From NCBI GenBank assembly GCA_037039685.1, contig JAWNGF010000005.1:1426001-1490000 (forward strand): 64,000 nt of DNA. The letters run 5' to 3'. How positions within the stretch are numbered: position 1 is the stretch's first letter; every line of letters starts with the position of its first letter. This stretch comes from Ceratobasidium sp. AG-K. Lineage: Eukaryota > Basidiomycota > Agaricomycetes > Cantharellales > Ceratobasidiaceae. Below are positions 40,339 through 50,466 of the stretch, piece after piece. The notes beneath the pieces were generated by a model, which did no database searches, was not told the origin of the DNA, and saw only the letters and a list, made by a program, of their open reading frames with translations. Made by a program: the position numbers and the translations under genes.

Positions 40339-42298
40339 AGACCACAAGGATATCCCCACACCTGAACAAGTTATGATATCTGCCGAAAAATTTAAAGGAT
40401 TTATGGGGCAGATGGACACAGATATTATAGTGACCATCAAGGAAGGGCAGGAAACTGATGAAGGACTGGCAAAAATCAAAGAAATCTATGAATCAAGGGA
40501 AATGTTACCAAAATCCATGCAACATAGTGTGAAGGATTACAACTTCAAGGAGGGACTAATATGGTTCAAAGGAAAGATTTACATCCCAGAAGATAAGGAA
40601 GCCAGACTGTCCATCATGCGCTTACACCACGACTCTAAAATTGCAGGTCATCAAGGACAAGCTAGAACCTTGGAACTGATATCAAGAAGATACTTCTGGC
40701 CAGGGATGAAGCAAAGCATAAACAGATACGTGGAATCCTGCAAAATCTGCCAATGAACAAAGGGATCAAAATCTATAGTTCTGATCAAGCCACTGGATGT
40801 TCCAAGAGGACCCTGGGAAGATATAGCATTTGACTTTGTGGTAAAATTACCAAAGTCCAAAGGGTTGGATAGCATCATGGTGGTAGTTGATTGATTCTCA
40901 AGAATGGCACATTTCATACCCTGCCAGGAATCTCACACAGCAGGCAACCTTGCAAATCTCTTTGTCACAAATGTTTGGAAGTTACACGGTTTCCCAAAAA
41001 GCACTATCTCTGACCAGGGGACTACTTTCAATTCAAGACTAATGAAGGCCATCTACAAGAGAATTGGAACTAGCCTGAGTTTCAGCACTGCCTACCACCC
41101 CCAAACAGATGGGATAACAGAGAGAATTAACCAATGGATGGAAGGCTGGCTACAATCCTTTGTCAACTACCAGCAGGATGATTGGGCGGACTTGCTACCA
41201 ATTGCAGAGTTTAGCTATAATCTGCAGAAGCACCATGTGACAGGTAATTCACCTTTCAAAATAGTCTACAACAGGGAGCCAATATGGAACATTTTGTCAA
41301 AAGAAACAACAGTTCCCAAGGCAAACAAAATTACGGAAAAATGGCGTAGCATCTACAATGAAGCAATTACATCTATGGAGAGACAAAGGCTGCTGGAAGG
41401 AAGTCCAAAGAACAAATACCAAGAAGGAGAACTAGTATGGTTACTGTGAAGAAACATCCAAACAAAAACACCTTCAAGGAAGCTGGATAACAAAAAGCAC
41501 AGACCATTTGTTGTTAAACAAAAGATAGGGTCACACACTTATGAGTTCATTTTGCCAGCAACAATGAGTGTACACCCTGTTTTTCACATTGACTTACTCA
41601 GCCCTTACAAAGAAGACATGGAGTTTGGACAAAACCAAGCCCAACCACCACCAATCATAACAGAAGAAGGTGAAGAAGAATATGAAGTAGAAAAGATCCT
41701 GGACTGGAAGGAAACAAAGGATGGACTCTTTTACAGGGTCAGATGGAAGGGATACGGAGACAAAGAAGACACAGAACAAAGGGCAGAGGATTTTGGTCAC
41801 CTGTCAAAGATCATAAAGGACTTTCTACACCAACACCCCAAGGCTCCAACACCATCTAACTACGCTCCAGGAAAGATAAAAGGAAGGAGGGGCACAATCC
41901 AAAGTGACATCTGCAAAACTTGCTCATACTCATCCTCCAACCACAACCTATTTGCTCTAAACCTTTTCTGCAACCCACAATGCCTGCTGTCACCTGCTCC
42001 ACAATTACCAACAACCTCATCTGCGTCCTTGAGGGACCCGCATTCCAAACCGCATGCATCCTGGACTCAGGAGCAGCCCTCTATGTCTTCAGGCCCTCCC
42101 AACAAGGCCCCAAGTGTATGCAATTACACGTGTCAGATGACATGCTCCACTCAGGCCTGGGGGAATTCCAGTGGGTGGGAAAAAAATGGCCAACACGGAT
42201 GCAGCTGCAGCAAAAAGACATGTTTGTATGCAGAGAATGCAACACATTTCAAGTCTCCAAAGTCATACTGTTGTCCACCCACATGCTTGGGGTGGTAG
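40339..42298 (+). pseudogene. E3 pol, second part: integrase and chromodomain
   Basis: Continues from 33391. Integrase HHCC (HHDSKIAGH...CKIC), core (STISDQGTTFNS, TDGITERINQ), then chromodomain (EEEYEVEKILDWKET...YRVRWKGYGDKEDTE). Stops: TGA 40754-40756 where E7 has CGG, TGA 40892-40894 where E7 has CGA, and TGA about 41447. The frame beyond about 41875 runs across the accessory gene. Confidence 0.85.
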
Positions 42299-42744
42299 AG
42301 TGGGGCCAAGAAGGGGCCTACAGCAGCAAATGGGTCCCAGGATACAAAGGGAGACCACCATCTCTGAGGCCAAAATGGAACAATGCCTGGGATGCAAACA
42401 TTGAGAAGGACCTGGCAGACTGGAGGATGGAGAGGGGGCGCTACCAAAGGGAGAAATTTGAGTGGAAGCTGTACTGGTGGCAGGAGAAGGATGCGGATGT
42501 GTCACAGTGGAAGGAGGTAGAGGGTGACATGCGCACCTGGGATAAGGACTTTGTGGAGGAGTAGAAAAGGGTTTTGGACTGGTCTAAAGCAGACTGGACA
42601 AGGGAGGAGACCTGGGACGAGTGGGAAAAGTTCTTGGACAAACCTGGCAACACTGTGTTCAACCCAGTTGACTTAACCATCAAGGAGGACAAAGGGCTGG
42701 AAGAGCACATGCTCACCAAAATCAAGGATTGTGAGATCCAATGA
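41980..42744 (+). pseudogene. E3 accessory gene (L3 type), one stop
   Basis: Starts MPAVT in context CCCACAATGCC, -1 relative to pol. Homologous throughout to E5 43512-44276 and E7 58750-59528 (LGEFQWVGKKWP, LLSTHMLGVVEWGQEGAYSS). TAG at 42562-42564 replaces the Gln codon of E7; after it the frame continues with VLDWSKADWTREE and FNPVDLTIKEDKG to TGA 42742-42744. Without the stop it would be 254 aa. Confidence 0.72.
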
Positions 42745-42769
42745 AGCCCATCCAAGTCCCCTAGATGGA

Positions 42770-42786
42770 CTCTTGAGGGGGAGTAA
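42770..42786 (+). promoter_or_regulatory. E3 3' polypurine tract
   Basis: CTTGAGGGGGAGTAA-type purine run abutting the LTR start at 42787. Confidence 0.75.
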
Positions 42787-43018
42787 TGTTGTGAGCCAGC
42801 TCCCTCCATTGCACTTGTCTGTTGCCTCCCCTGTCTGTATCTTGTCTTGTATTGTCTTTCTGTTCCCTGTGCTGTGTTGCCACGTTCTTGTGGTTGTTCT
42901 GTTACATTGTGTAATGCGGCTGTGCTATTGTACAAGTCATGTCTGTTCATACAGCATGACTCACATGGACACTCCTGGCTGGTTGACTGCTTTGACTCAT
43001 GTGGCTGCATTCTGTATG
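42787..43018 (+). repeat. E3 3' LTR, left fragment, cut by E5
   Basis: 232 bp of L3 LTR from TGTTGTGAGCC to ...TCTGTATG, where E5 is inserted. GTATG at 43014-43018 is the expected left target duplication of E5. Confidence 0.85.
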
Positions 43019-43466
43019 TGTTGTAAGCTTCTCCTTGGTGGCTATGAGACAAGCTGCAATGGAGAGTGGACAGCACTAAGACCTAAGTGACCTCTTGAAC
43101 CACAACACACTTAAGTGTCTGTAGGCTCTTGAGGGTAGGGGTGGCTTGAAGTGTCACTCAAAGGGGATGTTTGACAAGACAAAACAAGCTGGGGTTCCCA
43201 TGCTTGTTGGTCCTCTACATATATTCAAGAAGTGGCTGACTCATACAAAGCATAGCCACATGAGTCACAGCAGTCAACCAGTCAGGAGTGTCCATGTGAG
43301 ACATGCTGTATGAACAGACATGACTTGTACAAAGCACAGCCGCATTACACAATGTAACACAAAAACCAGAAGAAGGTGGCAACGCGGCGGGAGAAGAGAA
43401 ACAGAACATAACATACCCAGCCACAAGACGCAGACAAGTCCAATGGAGTGAGCAAGGCTCACAACA
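43019..43466 (-). repeat. E5 3' LTR, family L3
   Basis: 448 bp, reverse orientation: TGTTGTAAGC...GGCTCACAACA on the plus strand. Followed by TTACTCCCCCCTTA (43467-43480), the complement of the polypurine tract. Confidence 0.88.
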
Positions 43467-43511
43467 TTACTCCCCCCTTAAGGTCCATGAAGGGAACCTG
43501 AGGGGACCCAG

Positions 43512-44276
43512 CTACTGCACCCAGCAGTTCCTGTCAGCCTTCTCTACCAGTGCGTCCAGCTTGTCCTCCTTCTCCTCCATCAGATCTATGGTGTTGAACA
43601 CGGTGTTACCCGGTTTGTTGCAGTACTCCTCCCATTTCTCCCACATCTCCTTGTTGGTCCAGTCAGCCTTGGACCAGTTCATAAGCTGTTCCTGCTCCTC
43701 CACATGTTTCTTCAACCATTGTTGCACATCCGGCTTGATTTCCATCCACTGCAACACATACACCTCCTTCTCCTGCAACCAGAATGGCTTCCACTCAAAG
43801 TTCTCCCTTTGATAGTGCCCCCTCTCCATCCTCCAATCCACCAGGTCCTTTTTGAAGTTTGTGTCCCATGCATGGTTCCAACAGGGCCTCAAAGATGGTG
43901 GCCTTCCTTTGTATCCTGGGACCCATTCACTGCTGTAGGCCCCTTCTTGGCCCCACTCCACCACCCCAAGCATGTGGGTGGACAGCAGCACAACCTTGGA
44001 GACTTGAAAGGCAGCACATCCTCTGCATACAAATATGTCCTTTTGTTGCAGTTGCATCCATGTTGGCCACTTTTTCCCCACCGATTGGAATTCTCCCAAG
44101 TCTGAGTGGAGAATGTTGTCAGAGGTGTGGAATTGCATACGCCCAGGTCCTTGCCAGGATTGTTTAAAGACATAGAGGGCGGCTCCACCGTCAAGGATGC
44201 GTGCCGTATGAAAGGGTGGTCCTGCAAGGACACAGATGAGGTTGTTGGCAATTGTAGAGCGGGTGACGGCGGGCAT
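43512..44276 (-). CDS. E5 accessory protein (third ORF, L3 type), intact
   Basis: 254 aa, MPAVT start in context CTCACAATGCCC, in the -1 frame relative to pol. Shares with E3 and E7 the blocks STIANNL, GAALYVFK, LGEFQ-VGKKWP, a CxxC (CRGC), LLSTHMLGVVEWGQEGAYSS and a Trp/Glu-rich helical second half. Near the C-terminus is FNTIDLMEEKED, resembling a SUMO-interacting motif. No signal peptide or membrane helix. The length equals that of E7 before its duplication, so this is the reference size for the family. Function unknown. Confidence 0.68.
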   Translation of the reverse strand: MPAVTRSTIANNLICVLAGPPFHTARILDGGAALYVFKQSWQGPGRMQFHTSDNILHSDLGEFQSVGKKWPTWMQLQQKDIFVCRGCAAFQVSKVVLLSTHMLGVVEWGQEGAYSSEWVPGYKGRPPSLRPCWNHAWDTNFKKDLVDWRMERGHYQRENFEWKPFWLQEKEVYVLQWMEIKPDVQQWLKKHVEEQEQLMNWSKADWTNKEMWEKWEEYCNKPGNTVFNTIDLMEEKEDKLDALVEKADRNCWVQ

Positions 44277-47200
44277 TGTGAGGGGCAAAAGAGATTTAGG
44301 GCATGGAGTGTGTAGAGCAATTTGGATAAAGAGCAAGTTCTGCAAGTTGGGTAGTTTTTGTGTTGAGTTTGCCTTTTTATACCCTTTGGTTTGTGGTTTG
44401 AGGGTGTTGGCACTCCTGGGAATTCCTTCAGAAACTTCTTCATGATCCCTCCAAGATGTCCAAAATCTTCTGCTTGTTGTTCCATGTCTTCTTTTGCATT
44501 GTATCCCTTCCATCTGACCCTATAGAATAGTCCTTCTTTTGTCATTTTCCAATTCACAATTTTTTCCACTTTGTATTCTTCCTCCCCTTCTTCTGTTTTC
44601 ACCGGTGGAGGTTGGGGTTGGTTCCTTTGGAAATTATCGTCTTCCTTGTAAGGGCTAAGCAGGTTTCTATGGAAAACAGGGTGTATCCTCATTGTCTTTG
44701 GAAGATCCAATTCAAAGGCGTGGCTAGAGACAGCTTTTTTGACTTTGAACAGGCCGTGTTTCTTGTTGTCAAGTTTCTTGTTGGATCAATCCGTTTTTAT
44801 GTTTTGCCCATGTAGCCAAACTGGGTCTCCCTCCATGTATTTGGGTGGTTGGTTTTCCTTTGTTTTGTTTCTATGGTATTCCATGGCTGCTCTGGCTTCA
44901 TCCCACACCTTCTGCCAACTGTCTGCTTTGTTGTTTGCTTCTGGAGTGGTTGTTTCCCTTGTTGAAATGTTCCAAAGGGGTTCCCTGCCATAGACAATTT
45001 CAAAAGGAGTTTTCCCTGTGACGCTATGCCTTTGGTTATTGTAGCAGAATTCTGCAATGGGTAGAAGTCTGGCCCAATTATTGTGTTGGTGATTTACAAA
45101 TGTTTGTAACCAGGCTTCCAGCCACTGGTTTATCTGTTCCATTATTCTGTTGGTTTGAGGATGGCATGCTGTGCTGAACCTTGGTGTGTTATCAATCTTC
45201 TTGTATAGAGATTTTAGGAATTTGCTGTTGAACGTTGTTCCCCTATCTGATTCTGTACTTCATGGAAAACCGTGAAGCTTCCATATATTCTCCAGGAACA
45301 TCTTGGCCAATTGTTCCGCCGTTGTTGATTCTTTACAGGGTATGAAATGTGCCATGCAAGAGAATCAATCCACAACCACCAATATGCTGTCACTCCCATG
45401 TGACTTAGGAAGTTTGGTAATGAAGTCATATGCAATTTCCTCCCATGGACCCTTTGGGATCTCCAGTGGTTTCAATGGTACATGAGTTTTTGTTCCCTTT
45501 GCCCTCTGGCATTGTTTGCATGAGTCCACGTATTTGTTCACCATGTATTTTAATCCAGGCCAGTAGTATCTTCTTGAGATGAGCTCCAGTGTGCATGCGT
45601 CTCCTTGGTGACCAGCTATTGGTGAGTCATGGTGTAATCTCATGATCTTCAACCTTGTGTCTTTGTCTTCCAGTACATAGATTCTTCCATTGAACCAGAG
45701 AAGGTTTTCTTCAAAATTGTACTTCTTGATTCCTTGTTGCACTGGTTTTGGTAGATCTTCCTTCTTCCTGCATAGTTCTATAATTTGGCTAATGCTTTTG
45801 TCTTCCGCTTGCACTTCTCTGATGTCTGCAATGATATCAAACTTCATGTCTCCAGAGAACCCCCTGAATTGTTCCTCCTTGATCATTACTTGTTCTGCTG
45901 TTGGAATGTTGCTATGGTTGCTCCTTCTGGAAAGTAGATCAGGTTTTGTAGAAAGGATGCCTGGTTGGTACACAATTTCGAAGTTGTAGGATGCTAGAAT
46001 CTGGTGCCACCAGGCGTGGCGTCTGTTGGAGGTTGTTGCCTTTTCCAATATTGTAGATTTTGGTGATTGGTGTAGACTGTGATAGGTTCTTTTGTTCCTT
46101 CCAAGTGTCAACGCCAGTGTTTGAGTGCTTCTATGATTGCCATGAGTTCCTTGTCATGCACGTTGTAATTTAACTGTGCTTGATTGAAGGATTTTGATAG
46201 GAAAGCAATTGGATGTAGGAATCTGTCTTCCTGTTTCTGCAAAAGAATGGTGCCCATTGCCACACTGCTTGCATTGGTCTCCAAGATGTAAGGTTTTTCT
46301 GGATCAGGATGTTGCAATGAAGGTTCCTTGCAAATCTCTGATTTGAGGTTATTGAAGGTGTCCTGTTGTTCTTGTTCCCATTGCCATTTTATGTCCTTCT
46401 TTGTTAATGTAGTGAGGGGTTTGGCTATTCCACTAAAGTTTGGAACAAATTGTCTGTAGAAGTTTGCAAATCCTAAGAAAGCTTGTACTTGTTTGACTGT
46501 TTTTGGTTCTTTCCATTCCTTGATAGCTTTGACCTTCTCCTCTTGCATAGAGATTCCTTCTTTGCTGATGCAGATTCCAGTGTAGACCAGTTTCTTGACA
46601 AAGAACTTGCATTTAGGGAGTTTGGCAAAGAGATTGTTTTCCAGTAGGATCTTGAGTACCTTTTGAACGTCTTCCACATGCTGCTTTCTATCTTTGGAGA
46701 AGATAAGGATGTTGTTAACATAGACAATGACGCATATGTCCATCAGGTTGTGGAAAATGTGATTCATGTATCATTGGAAAGTAGCTGGCGCGTTTTTTAG
46801 TCCAAATGGCATCATGATGTACTTAAATAGCCCCTCCTTGGTTTGGAAGGCTGTTTTCCATTTGTCACCTTCCTTAACACGGGTATTGTTGAATCCCATG
46901 CGCAGGTCTATTTTTGAGAAGATTTTTGCATCCTTGATTTTGTCTAAGAGGTCTTCCATAAGCAGCATAGGAAATTGATTGTCCTTTGTTATCTCATTCA
47001 TTGGGCCAAAGTGCTGTACCAGCCTAAGTTCTGGAGGCTTTTTGGGGTTTTTTGGATCTTGACCTTTTTTGACAAAGAAGGTGGCTGCTGCTACTGGTGA
47101 TTTGCTTGGTCGGATCTTTCCTGTGGCAAGTTCCTTGTTGAGGTACTTCCTAAGGGCAACAGATTCCGCGGATGAAAGTGGAATTGGTCTAGCCAGTTTT

Positions 47201-47343
47201 GGAAGATCCAATCCTTCAATCAGGTCAATAGAACAGTTGTATGCTCAATGATCTGGTATGCGTTTGAACTTCTCCTTGCTAAAAACTTCCCTGAAGTCCT
47301 TGAATTCTTCCAGTATGTCGTCAATTTCACCAATCTTGCCCAT
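43889..47343 (-). pseudogene. E5 pol, RT to chromodomain
   Basis: Minus strand from the E6 insertion at 47343: RT (LPKLARPIPLSSAESVALR, about 47205; active site YVNN with both catalytic Asp codons changed, 46716-46711), RNase H (ETNAS, Asp lost), integrase HHCC (HHDSPIAGH...CKQC) and core, GPF region and chromodomain (EEEYKVEKIVNWKMT...YRVRWKGYNAKED). Interrupted by TGA at 46770-46768 where relatives have Arg, a frame change near 46110, and stops in the integrase near 45260. Confidence 0.83.
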
Positions 47344-47756
47344 TGTCATGAGCTGACTAAGCTCAGACATTTTATTCTGATTTTATATCTTTTTTTCCGA
47401 ACACTTTCCTTTTTTGGTACAAATGTCCTCTGGCGCTTAACTTGTATCATGCGATGTATTTGTCTTTTCATTTGATATTGGTGATACTTCCGGAACTTCC
47501 AGAATGTCGAGTCATACCTCTTATCTTGCTTATCATCGGTTGTACTCGGCTTTCCCACACTGATAGATGATGACGTGGCCTTGATCTCACGTGTATATAA
47601 ACCCAGAGGTCAAGCCGGTTAACGACAAGGCTTGACCTCTTCTCCACTAGGACTTGCCTATTCAACTCTTTTACTATCACTACTCCTTGGGTTCTAAAGA
47701 CTTGTCTAAGTCGAACCCCTTAACTCTTATATACCTAATTGACCCAAGTCGGGACA
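47344..47756 (+). repeat. E6 5' LTR, family L4
   Basis: 413 bp, TGTCATGAGC...GTCGGGACA; differs from the E4 LTRs at scattered positions. A self-priming PBS AGGTCAAGCCTT follows at 47759-47770. Confidence 0.93.
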
Positions 47757-47770
47757 TTAGGTCAAGCCTT

Positions 47771-48233
47771 TCTAGCATTGGCCTTAAGCCCCTGCTCTTC
47801 CATCAAGTAGATAGAACGTACACGGGAAAACGGGCATAGTACAACGAATGAAGAGCTATACTTGATATAGACCAGTAGTTCCACGTCGCTATATGCTGTC
47901 AGTGAACCCAATCGTTATCCTCTTTCAGGTCATAGCAGCTTTAGTCAGCTAAATACACCCTTATTCTGTCATACACTGTCGCTATCACGCCCGCCCAAGG
48001 CTGTTGATAACTGATAAGATCAGATAAGGAGTATAAAAAGCAAAAGCTTAGCGTCTAGCACCCTTCACATCCAAATCAACATCTCGAGGAAGCCAGATCC
48101 TCTCAAGCAAAAACTGGAAAGTGGTCGGAGCACCACCCAAGTTAACACTCTTATCCAGCAAGAAACCCCATCAACTCGTCGTTTCCATCAGTACGCACTA
48201 CAAAGGAACTAATTAGTAACTAACTAATTAACC
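47771..48233 (+). promoter_or_regulatory. E6 leader with internal GATA/TATA block
   Basis: Non-coding leader matching E4 33819-34287. GATAAG at 48013-48018 and 48023-48028 precede TATAAAAAG at 48032-48040. Confidence 0.42.
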
Positions 48234-48854
48234 TTGAAAGTGTTCCCCGCATTCTTTAGCCACTGCAAAGCAGTCTTTAGACTAAAAGATTTCGTACTTG
48301 ATCTAGACACCAAAGTCGACGAATTAAACAGTCAAATTGAAGTACTAGAAGAAGATCAAGTCGAACAAGCAGAAGATTTAAGGGTCGAATGTACCAGAAA
48401 CGACGAAAACCACAATCAACTTGAAGCTGATTATCAATCCCTCCATTCAAGGCTTGAGTTCATCGAAATTAACCTTGACAATACAAACAAGCAACAAGCC
48501 AATCAAGATCGTGTCCAAAGCATAAATCTAGCGGACACTAATATCGAAGTCGAGCAATTGCAAGAACAGACCCGTGTCTTGATTGAAAACTGCGACCAAC
48601 TTATAAAAATCCAGGAAAAACACACTCGAAAGGTCGAAAATCTCATCAGCAACAACAAACGGCAGTGGCGCACGATCGAAACCCTTAAAGACCAAATCAA
48701 GGGCAAATACTGTCACCTAGCAGCAGAAGTGCGTATTCCTATTAATCAGGATTACCGCCTTCTAAATCACCTTAATACCATCACACCCAACCCTTTTCAG
48801 TGGGACCAAGACCTCAACTCACACAGGAACAACACAGGGAACAACTTAGACTAG
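48234..48854 (+). CDS. E6 upstream frame a: coiled-coil protein without ATG
   Basis: 206 codons beginning at TTG, about 95% identical by eye to E4 34288-34902. Same heptad-rich composition, same stop position, no ATG in a usable place. Conservation of an open frame in two copies argues that it is translated, by an unknown route. Confidence 0.5.
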   Translation: MKVFPAFFSHCKAVFRLKDFVLDLDTKVDELNSQIEVLEEDQVEQAEDLRVECTRNDENHNQLEADYQSLHSRLEFIEINLDNTNKQQANQDRVQSINLADTNIEVEQLQEQTRVLIENCDQLIKIQEKHTRKVENLISNNKRQWRTIETLKDQIKGKYCHLAAEVRIPINQDYRLLNHLNTITPNPFQWDQDLNSHRNNTGNNLD

Positions 48855-49051
48855 AGTCCCTAAAACTCTTTATTAAAGACGTTCATTGTAACTACATATA
48901 CGAACAGTACAACGAACTAGGAGTAATCAACGCGTTGTTCTTGGAAGACGAAAATCTTGAATTGATATTCTTGAGAAGTCTGCGCATCATTAAAGACAGA
49001 AGGGTTCGAAGAAGAATCTGTGATATTTTGTACGGCCTGGGATCCCAATAA
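48800..49051 (+). CDS. E6 upstream frame b: small helical protein without ATG
   Basis: 83 codons, -1 relative to frame a, counterpart of E4 34848-35099. The candidate intron (GTATTC...TTTCAG) that would join frames a and b is present. Confidence 0.45.
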   Translation: MGPRPQLTQEQHREQLRLESLKLFIKDVHCNYIYEQYNELGVINALFLEDENLELIFLRSLRIIKDRRVRRRICDILYGLGSQ

Positions 49052-49078
49052 ATCTACCTTTTTTTTCCCCGCTCCGAT

Positions 49079-50431
49079 ATGTCAAGGGCTCCATCACCTA
49101 GTCAAGGGGGATTTACCCAAATTTCAGCGACATCCGGACCCGAGGTAGTTGCACATGCAATCAATGCCTTAATAGACGAAGTGCAAAAAATCAACGGTCA
49201 TATTAATGCCTTAAATAGTATCACCTCCACCCTAGAACAAGGGATCGACAATAACGTTGCAGATATCCATGCAATTCAAAATCAAACTGCACAAATTGCA
49301 CCCCTTCACCAATTAATGAATGCAGTGTCTCAGTCACTTGCAAACCTAGGAGCAACACCTTCCACCACTGCGTCAACAACCACCCCAGGATACAAACTCA
49401 AAATGCATCCCCCAGAAGAATTTTCTGGAGATGTAGATAAATTTGATGAGTTTAAGTTGCAATGTACTTTGTACATAAATCATACATCGCCACAAGCAAC
49501 CACAGAACAAAAAATCACCTATATCTTGGGTTATTGCAAGGGGCCTGCCTATGTATGGATGCAACCCGGAATTGATGTAGACACGGCAAGAAGGGGAGCA
49601 ACAAATTGGCTACACGACATGGATGAATTCTGGAGCGAAATGCAAGCTAGGTTTGGCAATGTTCACAAGATCGACCGATATAGACAATTATACAAGAAGT
49701 TGATCCAGAAGAACTCTGTCCAAGATTATCTACGAGACTTCGTCACTTATTCATTGGTACTTGGGTACACTGATCGAGTACTTCGTGATGATTTCTATGA
49801 CGGTCTTAAGGATGAAATCAAGATGGCCATGGTGTCACAGAACTTTAAACCCCACGAAGTGGCAAGGACATTCAACCAAGTTCGTGAAAGAGCCCTGGAA
49901 ATTGACTCCACAATGAATGCTATTAACGCACCAAAGAAGTTGCAAGGCCCACAAACCACCACTTCGAAACAAAGTACTTCCAAGACAACCACAAGTACTC
50001 CAAACTCCTCACTAGGTCAAAGATTCAATATAAACAATCAAGTCTTTATGTCAAAACCTACAGGGGGGGTGCAATACGGCAAAATCTCAAGCATTACCCG
50101 AAACGCCAAGGGCGGTCCAGTTCCACAGATCTCCTGGGATGATGGGACAAAAGGAAATGTCCCTTTTGGAGCAATTCAAAGAGACACCCAAACCAGTAAC
50201 CTCAACGCTCCTACCATCCAAACACCCAAACCGTCCACTCCTGCTAAAGACCCTAATGCAATGGATCTTGATGGAAAAGGAAAAGGACCAATGATTTGCT
50301 TCACCTGTGGCGGCAAGGGACACTCAGCAAGAGTCTGTCCTTCCAAGAACACAGCTTCAGGGTTTGAAGCTCAGATTGAAGAAATCTCTTCAGACATCGA
50401 ATTGGGAAAAGACGTCACCGAGGCTTATTAA
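49079..50431 (+). CDS. E6 Gag, intact
   Basis: 450 aa, ATG 49079 to TAA 50429-50431. Helical N-terminal third, gag core (residues about 110-240), basic PTGGVQYGKI segment, CCHC knuckle CFTCGGKGHSARVC near residue 415, acidic tail. Has CGA at 49775-49777 where E4 has TGA. The only uninterrupted Gag of family L4 here. Confidence 0.88.
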   Translation: MSRAPSPSQGGFTQISATSGPEVVAHAINALIDEVQKINGHINALNSITSTLEQGIDNNVADIHAIQNQTAQIAPLHQLMNAVSQSLANLGATPSTTASTTTPGYKLKMHPPEEFSGDVDKFDEFKLQCTLYINHTSPQATTEQKITYILGYCKGPAYVWMQPGIDVDTARRGATNWLHDMDEFWSEMQARFGNVHKIDRYRQLYKKLIQKNSVQDYLRDFVTYSLVLGYTDRVLRDDFYDGLKDEIKMAMVSQNFKPHEVARTFNQVRERALEIDSTMNAINAPKKLQGPQTTTSKQSTSKTTTSTPNSSLGQRFNINNQVFMSKPTGGVQYGKISSITRNAKGGPVPQISWDDGTKGNVPFGAIQRDTQTSNLNAPTIQTPKPSTPAKDPNAMDLDGKGKGPMICFTCGGKGHSARVCPSKNTASGFEAQIEEISSDIELGKDVTEAY

Positions 50432-50466
50432 GGAGCCAAGTACTCGGTGATATATTAGCTAGTAAT

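Larger units (their letters stand above)
29112..43018 (+). mobile_element. E3: Ty3/gypsy retrotransposon, family L3, split by E4 and broken in its 3' LTR
   Basis: 5' LTR 29112-29568, gag 29594-31551, pol 31525-33391 and 40339-42298, accessory gene 41980-42744, purine tract, 3' LTR from 42787. E4 (33392-40333) splits pol. E5 entered the 3' LTR at 43018, so the rest of that LTR is beyond the window. Removing E4 plus one CAATC copy restores the pol frame. Multiple stops, low CpG: older than E7 of the same family. Confidence 0.88.

Noticed and set aside
42262..42310. The L3 accessory protein as an envelope-like gene because of its position after pol
   Set aside because: No signal peptide, membrane segment or glycosylation-rich ectodomain is visible in any of the three protein groups.
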